A program made the translations under genes and the position numbers. The notes beneath the pieces are model-generated. The model saw only the letters and a program-made list of their open reading frames with translations. It did not search any database and was not told where the DNA came from. Shown here one piece after another: positions 1 through 9,557 of a stretch of DNA of 64,000 nt. The stretch lies in contig JAFGCZ010000012.1 in assembly GCA_016932335.1 (NCBI GenBank), positions 186,001 to 250,000 on the forward strand, given 5' to 3'. Every line of letters begins with the position of its first letter. Within the stretch, counting starts at the first letter, position 1. Origin of the DNA: Opitutales bacterium. GTDB taxonomy: Bacteria; Verrucomicrobiota; Verrucomicrobiia; Opitutales; Oceanipulchritudinaceae.

Positions 1-871
1 TTCCGATATTCGCGTCTTTTTTGAGTTGAATGCACACAACTATGTGGCCGTCATTGGTGCACTGATGGTTGTTTCCGGTGTTTGCTTTAAGATTGCTGCA
101 GTCCCGTTCCATGTTTGGGTTGGCGATATTTATCAGGGCGCTCCGACTCCTGTTACTGCATTCCTTGCCGTAGCATCCAAAGCAAGTGGTTTCATTGTTC
201 TGCTTGGTTTGGTTCTCGGGCCATTTCTTCCTTTGGCTTACATCTTTAAGCCGCTGCTTGCCGCCTTGGCCGTTATTACTATTCTCTTCGGCAACATTGC
301 CGGGGTAGGGCAGCAAAACGTCAAGCGCATCATGGGGATGTCCGGGATAGCTCATGCCGGTTACCTCTTGATTGGGGTTGTTGCCGCCTTCTCCGTGGAA
401 ATGGCTGTTAGTGCCATTCTCTTCTATCTCTTTGTCTACATGCTGGCTTCATTTGGCGTCTTCAGCGTAATGGCGCATGTTAGCCGCGAGGATGATTCTA
501 TTATGTTGCTGGAGGATTATGGCGATCTGCTCAAAGATAACCCATTCCTTGGCTCTGTTCTGGTGGTTGGCCTTGGTTCCCTTGCCGGGATTCCGCCTCT
601 TGCCGGTTTTATGGGTAAACTGATCCTCTTTATTGCCGCTTTCCAGGCCCAGCTCTATGTCCTTTTAGGCGTTGCGATTGTTGGAGTCGTTATCTCCATC
701 AGTTACTACTTTGGATGGATTAAGGCTGCCGTATTCCGCAATCCTGAAGTAGAGCCCGTGCACAGCACACTTTATATCCCGTCTCGCACCATGCGTGTCT
801 TTATGGGAGTGCTTACGCTGCTTACGATCAGTGTCGGTCTCTATCAGGGAATCCTCAGCTTCGTTTTCTAA
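1..871 (+). CDS. nuoN: NADH-quinone oxidoreductase subunit N, 3' part (5' end outside window)
   Basis: Polytopic membrane protein with antiporter-like motifs (KIAAVPFHVWVGDIYQGAPTPVTAFLAVASKASGF, MSGIAHAGYLLIGVV) typical of NuoN; ORF open at the left edge. Confidence 0.9.
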   Translation, partial: SDIRVFFELNAHNYVAVIGALMVVSGVCFKIAAVPFHVWVGDIYQGAPTPVTAFLAVASKASGFIVLLGLVLGPFLPLAYIFKPLLAALAVITILFGNIAGVGQQNVKRIMGMSGIAHAGYLLIGVVAAFSVEMAVSAILFYLFVYMLASFGVFSVMAHVSREDDSIMLLEDYGDLLKDNPFLGSVLVVGLGSLAGIPPLAGFMGKLILFIAAFQAQLYVLLGVAIVGVVISISYYFGWIKAAVFRNPEVEPVHSTLYIPSRTMRVFMGVLTLLTISVGLYQGILSFVF

Positions 872-888
872 GCTTACGCTTTCTCTTT

Positions 889-920
889 GGTCCCGCCTTT
901 TAACAAGGCGGGGCCTTTTT
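889..920 (+). terminator. Rho-independent terminator after nuoN
   Basis: ggtcccgcc-ttttaacaa-ggcggggcc followed by ttttt. Confidence 0.7.
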
Positions 921-933
921 GTTTACGGGCATC

Positions 934-967
934 AAAAAACTCCGGAAGAAATCTTCCGGAGTTTTTC
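934..967. terminator. Bidirectional terminator between nuoN and DUF1015 gene
   Basis: aaaaaactccggaagaaatcttccggagttttt: perfect stem flanked by A- and T-tracts. Confidence 0.7.
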
Positions 968-981
968 AAAGGGTAAACCGT

Positions 982-2205
982 TTATTTTTCGAAGGTATGC
1001 ACAAACAGGCCGCTGCGCAGCTTCGGCTCGAACCACGTGCTTTTCGGCGGCATGATACGGTCGGCATCGGCAATATCCATCAGCTGCTGAGTCGTGGTCG
1101 GATACATGGAGAAGGCAACAGCGGCTCTTCCCGCATCAACTTCCTTCTTAAGATAGCCGGTTCCACGAATACCGCCGGCAAATTGAACCCGATTACTGAT
1201 ACGGGGATCCTCAATTCCCAGCATCGGTGCCAGCACACGATTTTGCAGCAGGCTGACATCCAGACGTTCTACCGGATCGTCGGATTCTGTGTCCGTGAAT
1301 TCTAGCCCATACCACTTGCCTGCCAGGTAGATGCTGACTTTTCCGGTGTTGTCCGGTGTATCCGAAGCATTCTCGCTGACAATCCCAACTTTGCTCAAGG
1401 CTTCCAGGAAGCTGTTTTCGGTCATTCCGTTCAGATCAGTTACTAGACGATTGTAAGCCAATACATTCAGTTGATTGTCGGGGAAAATTACGCAGAGAAA
1501 CGCATTGTAATCTTCTTTGCCGGTGTGGTTCGGGTTTGCCGATTTACGTTCCTTACCAACTCGTGACGCACTGGCACTGCGGTGGTGACCGTCGGCTACA
1601 TAGAAAAGGTCAATATCCTTGAATGCCTCAACCAATTCATTTACCAAACCAATTCTCCAGCCGGTGTGCTGGATTCCATCAGGTGCTGTAAAATCGAACT
1701 CCGGGGTTCCTTTTACAGCTTCACTGACAATCAGATCTATATCGGCTTTATTTTTATAGGTTAAAAAAACCGGTCCGGCATTAGCTGAAAGATCAGACGT
1801 CATGCGTGTGCGGTCGTCTTCTTTGTCCTGTCGGGTTTTTTCATGTTTCTTGATGCGGTTTGCTTCGTAGTCTTCTACCTTGCAAAGGGCCACAACACCG
1901 GTTTGCACATGATTGCCCATCCTTTGGCGGTAAGCATAAATGCCGGGTTCACCATCTCTTTGGAGAATTCCGTCTCTTTGGAAGCGCTCAAAGTTCTCCA
2001 CTGCCTTGGCGTAAACCTCATCTGCGTGAGGATCCGTTCCGGCGGGAAGATCGATTTCGGGGCGTACGATGTGCAGCATGGAAATCGGATTTCCATCAGA
2101 AAGCTCAATCGCTTCTTCAGTAGAAACAACGTCATAAGGTAGAGAAGCTACCTTGGGCGCATTTTCTTTAGAGGGTCTCAGTGCACGGAATGGTAATATA
2201 TCCAT
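982..2205 (-). CDS. DUF1015 family protein
   Basis: MDILPFRALRPSKENAPKVASLPYDVVSTEEA..., LFYVADGHHRSASASRV and FPDNQLNVLAYNRLV motifs. Start placed at internal ATG 2205 (MDILPFRA) rather than ORF start 2241. Confidence 0.85.
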   Translation of the reverse strand: MDILPFRALRPSKENAPKVASLPYDVVSTEEAIELSDGNPISMLHIVRPEIDLPAGTDPHADEVYAKAVENFERFQRDGILQRDGEPGIYAYRQRMGNHVQTGVVALCKVEDYEANRIKKHEKTRQDKEDDRTRMTSDLSANAGPVFLTYKNKADIDLIVSEAVKGTPEFDFTAPDGIQHTGWRIGLVNELVEAFKDIDLFYVADGHHRSASASRVGKERKSANPNHTGKEDYNAFLCVIFPDNQLNVLAYNRLVTDLNGMTENSFLEALSKVGIVSENASDTPDNTGKVSIYLAGKWYGLEFTDTESDDPVERLDVSLLQNRVLAPMLGIEDPRISNRVQFAGGIRGTGYLKKEVDAGRAAVAFSMYPTTTQQLMDIADADRIMPPKSTWFEPKLRSGLFVHTFEK

Positions 2206-2360
2206 ATCTTTTCTAAGATCATAACTCCTTGGCTTTGGCAAGCGTCCAATAAAAAGTACGTGCGAGTTGTCTTGAAATGTTTCATAAATGTTATATAGAT
2301 TGTTTTGTCTACTATACCAAAGAATTAACTACTGGCACTGTTTAAGCTAACTACCACCCC

Positions 2361-3953
2361 ATGCGTGTACTTAAAAATCCCCTATCTACTCTACTGCTGG
2401 TTCTACTATTCCTGTTTCCGTTTGTTCCATCTTTGACAGCGGCTGGAGGTCACCACCTTCAGGAATCAGCTATTCCTTATTCTCTGGATGATTACAAAAT
2501 CCATGAAAATGAAGCGGGTAAGGAAACCTTGCTGGATGTGTTGAAGTCTCGCGCTCAGCAGCATCCTTTCAATGTTGTGGCTACGCTCATCTTTTTCTGT
2601 GCAATATTACACACTTTTCTGGCCACAAAAATCAACCATTGCGCACACCGTCTACAAGTGGCTCACGAGCACAGAATGCGCTCCGGTGGTAATGGTTTGG
2701 CTGAAAATAAACCCTATCGAGACGCCAAAGATGACGTCAGCTTCTGGGCGGAAGTCCTGCACTTTCTAGGAGAGGTAGAGGCCATTTTTGGTATCTGGTG
2801 TATACCCTTGGTCTTTTCTGTTATCTACTTTCACGACTGGAGCACCTTTGTTTCCTTCATAGACCAGAAAGTCAATTACACCGAACCCATGTTTGTTGTA
2901 GTTATTATGACTATGGCATCCACTCGTCCGGTTTTGAAATTTGCTGAAGCTGCTCTGCGCAAGGTTGCCCGTATTGGTAAGAATTCTCCTGGGGCATGGT
3001 GGTGTTCTATTTTGATAATTGCTCCAATCCTTGGTTCATTTATTACTGAACCTGCTGCAATGACGATAGCGGCGCTCTTGTTGGCCAAACAGTTCTATCA
3101 GTACCAGCCATCGCGAAAGTTTAAATATGCCACTTTAGGGCTGCTTTTTGTAAATGTTTCTGTGGGTGGCACCTTTACCCATTTTGCCGCACCTCCTGTG
3201 TTGATGGTCGCCGGGCGCTGGGGCTGGGATATGGCCTTTATGTTCGAGCATTTTGGCTGGAAAGCGCTTATTGGTATTACCATTTCTACAGCCATTTATT
3301 ATTTTGTGTTTAGGAAAGAACTCAGTAGTATGGCTGTTCAGGTAAAAGACGATCCTAGCTATGGAAATGGCAATAACAGTCAGCCTATTCCGGTTTGGGT
3401 GACCATTATGGTGCTGTGTTTCATGGCCTGGACGGTTTTAAACCTGCACAATCCCCCCCTCTTTATTGCCGGATTTTTGTTCTTCATTGCCATGACCAAG
3501 GCAACATCCACTCATCATGATGCCATCAGTATTAAAAATCCTTTGCTGGTTGGCTTTTTTCTGGCTGGCTTGGTGACACATGGTGCTTTGCAGCAGTGGT
3601 GGATTGAGCCTGTTCTCGGTCGTCTGGGTGAGTTGCCTCTCTTCGGTGGAGCAACCCTGCTCACCGCCTTCAACGACAATGCAGCCATTACTTTTCTGGC
3701 TTCTCAGGTTCCCGAATTTGACCCCGCCATGTTGGATACCGCAGCGGAAATTGCCCGGGCTCATGCCCTACAGTACGCGGTGGTGGCCGGCGCCGTTACC
3801 GGTGGCGGATTGACAGTAATCGCCAATGCGCCCAACCCCGCCGGTCAGAATATTTTGCAGCGCTTCTTTAAGGGAGGCATAGCTCCCATATATTTGACTT
3901 TGGGGGCACTAGTGCCAACTGCCATCATGGCCGCTTGTTTTCTCCTGTTGTAA
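2361..3953 (+). CDS. Putative Na+/H+ antiporter family protein
   Basis: 530-aa polytopic protein with signal/TM start; FNDNAAITFLASQVPEFD and GGGLTVIANAPNPAGQNIL motifs resemble NhaD/ArsB-type ion transporters. Confidence 0.75.
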   Translation: MRVLKNPLSTLLLVLLFLFPFVPSLTAAGGHHLQESAIPYSLDDYKIHENEAGKETLLDVLKSRAQQHPFNVVATLIFFCAILHTFLATKINHCAHRLQVAHEHRMRSGGNGLAENKPYRDAKDDVSFWAEVLHFLGEVEAIFGIWCIPLVFSVIYFHDWSTFVSFIDQKVNYTEPMFVVVIMTMASTRPVLKFAEAALRKVARIGKNSPGAWWCSILIIAPILGSFITEPAAMTIAALLLAKQFYQYQPSRKFKYATLGLLFVNVSVGGTFTHFAAPPVLMVAGRWGWDMAFMFEHFGWKALIGITISTAIYYFVFRKELSSMAVQVKDDPSYGNGNNSQPIPVWVTIMVLCFMAWTVLNLHNPPLFIAGFLFFIAMTKATSTHHDAISIKNPLLVGFFLAGLVTHGALQQWWIEPVLGRLGELPLFGGATLLTAFNDNAAITFLASQVPEFDPAMLDTAAEIARAHALQYAVVAGAVTGGGLTVIANAPNPAGQNILQRFFKGGIAPIYLTLGALVPTAIMAACFLLL

Positions 3954-4025
3954 AATACACGTCAAATGAGGAAAATAGTTTGCGATTGAAGCGCTTATGA
4001 GGCTCATTCTTCGCATTTCCTTCAT

Positions 4026-5381
4026 ATGACAAAAGTAAACATTCTTTCCCTTGGTTGTGCCAAGAACTTGATTGATTCTGAGATCATGCTCGGTTGCCTG
4101 CAACAGGCCGGTATGCAAATTGTAGAAGATGCTGCTGAGTCGGATGTGCTGATCATCAATACCTGTTCCTTTATTGATATTGCCAAGCAAGAGAGTGTTC
4201 AGGCTTTGCAGGACGCTGTGGATGAGCGTGGCCGCAAAAAACGCAAAATTATTGCCGCGGGGTGCCTTTCTCAGCGTTACCGTGAAGAACTCCCTTCTCT
4301 CATGCCGGGAGTCGATGCGTTTATCGGCATTGATCAGGTATCGAAAATAGTTCCTATTTTCGAAGGTCTTTTAGCGAAGAATCCAGAGCGCAATTATGTA
4401 ACGGCTCGCCCGGTCTACATTCCGGATTATTCAACCCCGCGCTACCGCTTGACCCCTGCCCATACGGCATATGTCAAAATTGCCGAAGGTTGTAATCATC
4501 CGTGCAGTTTTTGTGCGATTCCGGGGATAAGAGGGCGCCACCGCAGCCGCCCTCAGGAATCCATCGTCAAAGAAGTTCGTCAGCTTGTGGCCGATGGGGT
4601 TAAAGAAATTAACCTGATCAGCCAGGACACAACTTACTACGGAATGGATCTCTGGGAAGGGGAGAGGGCTCGCCCCCGCAGCGGTGTGGATTCCTCAAAA
4701 GGAGTTTCTTTGGCAACTTTGCTCAGGGAATTAAACAACATTGAGGGCTGTTTTTGGATCCGATTGCTCTATACCCACCCGGCCCATTGGAGCGATGAGT
4801 TGATTCAAACCATTGCCGAGTGCGAGAAGGTGGTTAAATACGTGGATATTCCACTCCAGCACATTGCGAACAATATGCTCGATCGTATGCAGCGGGAAAC
4901 CGATGGTGCCTACATCAGGGATTTGTTGGCCAGAATGCGCAAAGGCATTCCTGGTCTTGCCATTCGCAGTACATTTATCGTTGGTTTTCCCGGCGAGACT
5001 CAGGATGATTTCGATGAACTGCTTCAGTTCATCAAAGATCAGCACTTCGAAAGAGCCGGTGTCTTTAACTATTCCCGTGAAGAGGGCACCAAGGCCTATC
5101 GCTACGAAGAACAAATTCATCATATGCGTCGCAAGAGCCGTGAACAGAAAGCAAATCACCTGCTTCAGGAACTGGCTCGCAAAACCAGTGCAGCCCTCGT
5201 TGGGAAACAGATGACTGTGTTGGTGGATTCTGTGGGTACGGCCCGCAGCCCTTGGGATGCCCCTGAGGTTGATGGTACCGTGATTGTCGATGAGTCCATC
5301 CCGGTGGGCTCTTTTGTCGATGTGACTGTTAAGGACTTTTTCGGTTACGATCTTATTGCTGAAGAAGATTTGGTTAAGTAA
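4026..5381 (+). CDS. rimO: Ribosomal protein S12 methylthiotransferase RimO
   Basis: MTKVNILSLGCAKNLIDSEIM N-terminus, radical-SAM EGCNHPCSFCAIPGIRGRHRSR, and C-terminal TRAM region. Confidence 0.95.
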   Translation: MTKVNILSLGCAKNLIDSEIMLGCLQQAGMQIVEDAAESDVLIINTCSFIDIAKQESVQALQDAVDERGRKKRKIIAAGCLSQRYREELPSLMPGVDAFIGIDQVSKIVPIFEGLLAKNPERNYVTARPVYIPDYSTPRYRLTPAHTAYVKIAEGCNHPCSFCAIPGIRGRHRSRPQESIVKEVRQLVADGVKEINLISQDTTYYGMDLWEGERARPRSGVDSSKGVSLATLLRELNNIEGCFWIRLLYTHPAHWSDELIQTIAECEKVVKYVDIPLQHIANNMLDRMQRETDGAYIRDLLARMRKGIPGLAIRSTFIVGFPGETQDDFDELLQFIKDQHFERAGVFNYSREEGTKAYRYEEQIHHMRRKSREQKANHLLQELARKTSAALVGKQMTVLVDSVGTARSPWDAPEVDGTVIVDESIPVGSFVDVTVKDFFGYDLIAEEDLVK

Positions 5382-5616
5382 TTTCTGGGGCTCCTTTTTC
5401 ATAGCTTATCATCAATAAGTTAAGGAGTGTTTGTCCTGCACTTTTGAGTTGCCAAAAAAATGAGAAATACACCATAATCAACCCCTGCTTGCCATGGAGC
5501 TCTCTGATCCATGTGCCCTTGCGTGTTTTTATCCGTTTTGGCACCTGTTTCTTCTTTTGGCATAAAAGAAGCTTTGCGGTAGCCTTTCGATTTCATTCAT
5601 CTAAACAAAAATAACT

Positions 5617-6396
5617 ATGCTCAACTCATTCAGAAGACTGGGCCTTTTGACGTCCTGTGCTGCCGTTGGTTTGGCCGCCGTAACGCTTGATGCGCAAACA
5701 TCTCTTGATGATAGCCTCAATTCCCTCGAAAAATGGGTGGAAACAGAGAGTGTCATTTCCAAGGAAAAAGCCGACTGGGAAATTCAGAAACAATCCATGC
5801 TCGACCTCTTGGCCGTGCATCGCAAAGAACTCGATGAGTTGGCCGCACAGATTAAAGCTGCGGAGGATATGACCAGCACGGCAGATGCCCGGCGCGAGGC
5901 CTTGCTCGGTGAGCAGGACAGTATTCGCAAGATTGAGGCTAGAATTAAGGATCAGATTACGGCTCAGGAAGCCAGCCTGAAGAAGGTTATCAAAAAACTG
6001 CCGCGTCCTTTGCAGCAGGAGATTTTGCCGCTCTCTTCTCGCCTTCCCGAAGATCCGGAAAAGACCTCTCTGAGCCTTTCCCAGCGTATGCAAAATGTGG
6101 TCGGTATTTTGACCCAGATCGATAAATTTAACACTACGGTAGAAGTGGTTCCCGAAAGCCGCAGTTTTGAAGATGGCAAGCTTGTAGAAGTTAAGACCAT
6201 TTATTTCGGTATGGCTGTTGCTTATTATGCCGATACCGTCGGCACCCACGCAGGGTATGGTGTCCCTACCGAAAATGGTTGGGAATGGCAGCCCGATGAC
6301 AGCATTGCCGAGAAAGTTCAGTCCATCATCATGATGGCGGAAGGTCAGACAACGGACATCAAGTTCGTCGAATTGCCTGTGACCATTAAAGACTAA
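5617..6396 (+). CDS. DUF3450-family, TonB-system-associated periplasmic coiled-coil protein
   Basis: Signal peptide, long coiled coil, then FGMAVAYYAD... region; first gene of the ExbB/ExbD/TonB cluster. Confidence 0.8.
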   Translation: MLNSFRRLGLLTSCAAVGLAAVTLDAQTSLDDSLNSLEKWVETESVISKEKADWEIQKQSMLDLLAVHRKELDELAAQIKAAEDMTSTADARREALLGEQDSIRKIEARIKDQITAQEASLKKVIKKLPRPLQQEILPLSSRLPEDPEKTSLSLSQRMQNVVGILTQIDKFNTTVEVVPESRSFEDGKLVEVKTIYFGMAVAYYADTVGTHAGYGVPTENGWEWQPDDSIAEKVQSIIMMAEGQTTDIKFVELPVTIKD

Positions 6397-6417
6397 CCGA
6401 TCTACTTTCTTCCTACC

Positions 6418-7797
6418 GTGAAAAAAACATTTTTAGCCCTTTCATTGATTCTTCCCTCGTTGGCTTATGCCGCAGGGGCTCAGAGTGCATATCAGTCTGC
6501 CGATGCAGACCTTAAAGCCTCTTTGAACGACTTGAGTGCACTGCGCCAGGATATTAAAGACGAGCAAATTCCCCTTGCCAAGGAACTGCGCGAAGTTCAG
6601 GACGATCTCCGCGTAAAGCGCGGCGAAGTGGCCCGTATTCAGCGCTTGCGCGATAATTCTACGGTCGACCTCAATCGCCTCAATGATAACGTAAAAGGCC
6701 GCCGCGACCAGATCGACTACATGTCTAATCTCGTCACAGAATATGGCCGTTCCCTTAAGGTTCGCGTTAACCTTTCCGAGCAGCAGTTCTTTAAGGCTGA
6801 TTTTGATCAGTTCGACGCCATTGGTAATAATCCTGAGCTTTCCAAGGCAGAGAAGCTCAGTGATCAGTTGACCTTGGTTTCCAAGGGGATTGAACGCATC
6901 GACGACCTTATCGGCGGATTTACCTTTACCGGAAACGCCATCACTCCCGATGGTACCTTCGAAGAGGGTGTCTTTATCCTCGTTGGCCCTTCTGTTGTCT
7001 TTTCCAGCAATGCCAGTCAGTCTGCCGGTTTAGCCTTGGATAGCGGTGCTTTTGCTCCTTCCGTGGTATCTCTTGGAGATGAATTGGACCAAAGTGTTCG
7101 CTCGCTTGCTGCATCCCATTCCGGTGTGGTTCCTCTGGACGCCACCCTGGGAGATGCCCTTGCCATCAAACGCGAGGAAACCACCGTTATCGAGCACATC
7201 AAAGCCGGTGGTATCTGGATCTACCCGATTCTGCTTTTTGCCGGTCTTGCTGCCTGCACCGCTATTTTCAAGCTTTTCGAAATTTACTCGATCAAGATGC
7301 CTCAGCCGGGTTCATTACACACCGTGCTTAAGCTCCTGAATGAGGGTAAAGACGAGGAAGCCTTGGCTTATGCCAAGTCCATTGCCGGCCCTGCCGGAGT
7401 AATGTTGCAGGATGCAGTCATCCACTCAACAGAGTCCAAGGAGCTGATCGAAGAAGTCATGTATGAACGCATGATTGAAATTCAGCCAAAGCTGGAGCGC
7501 CTGCTTCCCTTTATTTCTGTTACTGCCGCTACCGCACCTCTCATGGGGCTGCTCGGAACCGTAACCGGGATGATCAATACCTTTAAGCTCATCACTATCT
7601 TTGGTACCGGCGACGCCAAGAGCCTTTCCGGAGGTATTTCCGAAGCGCTGATCACTACTGAGTTCGGTTTGATTGTGGCGATTCCTTCTTTGATCATGCA
7701 TGCCCTTCTCTCACGCCGTGCGCAGGGGGTTATGGCCAACATGGAGCGTATTGCCGTTTCTTTTGTAAACGGTATTAATCGCAAAAACATCGCTTAA
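6418..7797 (+). CDS. MotA/TolQ/ExbB proton channel family protein with large N-terminal periplasmic domain
   Basis: Signal peptide and coiled coil, then LLPFISVTAATAPLMGLLGTVTGMINTFKLI...GGISEALITTEFGLIVAIP. Confidence 0.9.
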   Translation: MKKTFLALSLILPSLAYAAGAQSAYQSADADLKASLNDLSALRQDIKDEQIPLAKELREVQDDLRVKRGEVARIQRLRDNSTVDLNRLNDNVKGRRDQIDYMSNLVTEYGRSLKVRVNLSEQQFFKADFDQFDAIGNNPELSKAEKLSDQLTLVSKGIERIDDLIGGFTFTGNAITPDGTFEEGVFILVGPSVVFSSNASQSAGLALDSGAFAPSVVSLGDELDQSVRSLAASHSGVVPLDATLGDALAIKREETTVIEHIKAGGIWIYPILLFAGLAACTAIFKLFEIYSIKMPQPGSLHTVLKLLNEGKDEEALAYAKSIAGPAGVMLQDAVIHSTESKELIEEVMYERMIEIQPKLERLLPFISVTAATAPLMGLLGTVTGMINTFKLITIFGTGDAKSLSGGISEALITTEFGLIVAIPSLIMHALLSRRAQGVMANMERIAVSFVNGINRKNIA

Positions 7798-7809
7798 TAG
7801 GGGGCTCTT

Positions 7810-8427
7810 GTGATTAATCCGATCATAGCATCCCTTTCCGGGTTTGCGGAGGAGGCTACCACCATCGTCACCTCCGGGGGGTGGTTGATGTTCCCTCTGG
7901 TCGTGGTCGCCCTCTTTATCTATTGGACTGCTTTTGAAGCATACTTCTATTTTTCCGTGCACAAATTTTATAAGGTTGGCAAAGGGAAAATGGAACAATG
8001 GGTAAAGGACCGCAGCGGTTGCCCGAACGAAATCGGTAACATTATCGAATATACCCAAAGAGATTGCACCACGTCTGAGGATGTGCGCAGCCGCTTTGAG
8101 GAAGTTCGTAATGCCTACCTTTACAAGGTTCAGCGTCGTCGCTGGTTCCTCATGATTCTCATCAGTATCGCTCCGCTTATGGGCCTGCTGGGAACTGTTA
8201 CCGGTATGCTTTCAACATTTGAAGGCCTTTCCGTAAGTAATGGAGGAAACACTGTGGATATGGTTGCCGGAGGTATTTCCGAGGCTCTCATCACCACTCA
8301 GACGGGCCTTGTTATTGCCATTCCCGCATACGTCATTGCATACATGATTCTTAAACGAATCAACGAAATGGATGCATGCCTCACGCACCTCGAATCCATT
8401 ACCGTTCAGGTAGTCGAGAAGAAGTAA
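7810..8427 (+). CDS. exbB: MotA/TolQ/ExbB proton channel family protein (second ExbB)
   Basis: ISIAPLMGLLGTVTGMLSTFEGLS...GGISEALITTQTGLVIAIPAYV; GTG start. Confidence 0.9.
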   Translation: MINPIIASLSGFAEEATTIVTSGGWLMFPLVVVALFIYWTAFEAYFYFSVHKFYKVGKGKMEQWVKDRSGCPNEIGNIIEYTQRDCTTSEDVRSRFEEVRNAYLYKVQRRRWFLMILISIAPLMGLLGTVTGMLSTFEGLSVSNGGNTVDMVAGGISEALITTQTGLVIAIPAYVIAYMILKRINEMDACLTHLESITVQVVEKK

Positions 8428-8446
8428 CCTTCAGCGCCAGTAAAGC

Positions 8447-8854
8447 ATGAAACGTAAAAGAGTTTTTTCAGGAAATCAGAATAATTCTGACGAAATCAAC
8501 ATTTCCCCGCTCATCGACATGGTTTTCATCCTGTTGATCTTCTTCATCGTCACCACGGTGTTTGTTGAAGAAACCGGAGTCGAAGTCACTAAGCCTCAGG
8601 CTGCATCCGCCGTTTCTTTGGAGAAGAACAGCATTCTTATCGCTATTACCTCCAGTGGAAACGTTATGTATGGTGGTCGTGATATTGGGGTCAATGGGGT
8701 TAGGGCGATTGTACGCCGCCTGATTCAGGACAACCCTAAGATGCCGGTTATCATCCAGGCAGACGAAGCCGTCTCCACGGGAATGACTGTTCGCGTTATC
8801 GACGAAGCCAAGCTCGCCGGAGCTCAGGCTGTCAATATCTCTACAGAAAACTAA
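8447..8854 (+). CDS. exbD: ExbD/TolR biopolymer transport protein
   Basis: [32 protein letters not shown]: canonical ExbD TM segment. Confidence 0.93.
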   Translation: MKRKRVFSGNQNNSDEINISPLIDMVFILLIFFIVTTVFVEETGVEVTKPQAASAVSLEKNSILIAITSSGNVMYGGRDIGVNGVRAIVRRLIQDNPKMPVIIQADEAVSTGMTVRVIDEAKLAGAQAVNISTEN

Positions 8855-8858
8855 GCTG

Positions 8859-9539
8859 ATGACTGAAGAGAAAAAAACCGATATATTTATAATGCCGCAG
8901 CAGCGAAAGCTGGTTGTTCGCATTATTCTTTCGGCGGCTCTGACGACTCTCGGTATTGTTCTAGTATTGCCTTTGACTCAGTACCTCTCGGGGGATCCCC
9001 GGGACCAATACAGAATTCGATCCGTGGATGTGTCATTACCTCCTCCGCCTCCCCCTCCGCCGGAAGCACCGCCTCCTCCTGAGGAAGAGGAACCCGAACC
9101 TGAAGTTGAAGATATACAGCAGCCGCCGCAGCAGCTCAGTCTGAGTCAGTTGGAAGCCGCGCTGAACCCCGGTTCCGGTGGTGGAATTGCCGGCGATTTC
9201 AGCCTCGACAGTTTTTCGATTTCCGCCGAATCCGTTACGCAGGCTCTCTTCTTCAGTATCGACGATTTGGATAGTCGACCCAAACGCCTTAAGGCAATTG
9301 CTCCCGATGTACCCTTTGAGGTTCGTAATCAGGGGTTGAAGGGCATTATTCGTATCGAAATCATGATCGATGAACAGGGCCATGTAAGCGTTGGAAATGT
9401 CGTCGAGGCTACGCATCAGGAAATGGTTCAGCCTACAAAACAGGCTTTTAGTAAATGGCTTTTTGAGCCTCCCATGAAGGATGGTCAGCCGGTTAAGGCA
9501 AAATACATCCAGCCCTTCCAGTATGACTTCTCTAAATAA
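8859..9539 (+). CDS. tonB: TonB-family energy transducer
   Basis: N-terminal TM, proline-rich PPPPPPPPEAPPPPEEEEPEPE linker, C-terminal VRNQGLKGIIRIEIMIDEQGHVS...FEPPMKDGQPVKAKYIQPFQY TonB-C domain. Confidence 0.9.
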   Translation: MTEEKKTDIFIMPQQRKLVVRIILSAALTTLGIVLVLPLTQYLSGDPRDQYRIRSVDVSLPPPPPPPPEAPPPPEEEEPEPEVEDIQQPPQQLSLSQLEAALNPGSGGGIAGDFSLDSFSISAESVTQALFFSIDDLDSRPKRLKAIAPDVPFEVRNQGLKGIIRIEIMIDEQGHVSVGNVVEATHQEMVQPTKQAFSKWLFEPPMKDGQPVKAKYIQPFQYDFSK

Positions 9540-9557
9540 CTTTAAAAAATTGATCCA

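Noticed and set aside
4731-5402. 223-aa minus-strand ORF
   Set aside because: Antisense to rimO; no recognisable features.
8988-9005. cggggGATCCccggg-like string resembling a cloning polylinker
   Set aside because: It is in frame inside the tonB ORF with uninterrupted coding on both sides; chance BamHI/SmaI-like sequence rather than vector contamination.
9046-9110. CCT/CCG-rich repeat that looks like a tandem repeat
   Set aside because: Explained by the proline-rich periplasmic linker of TonB.
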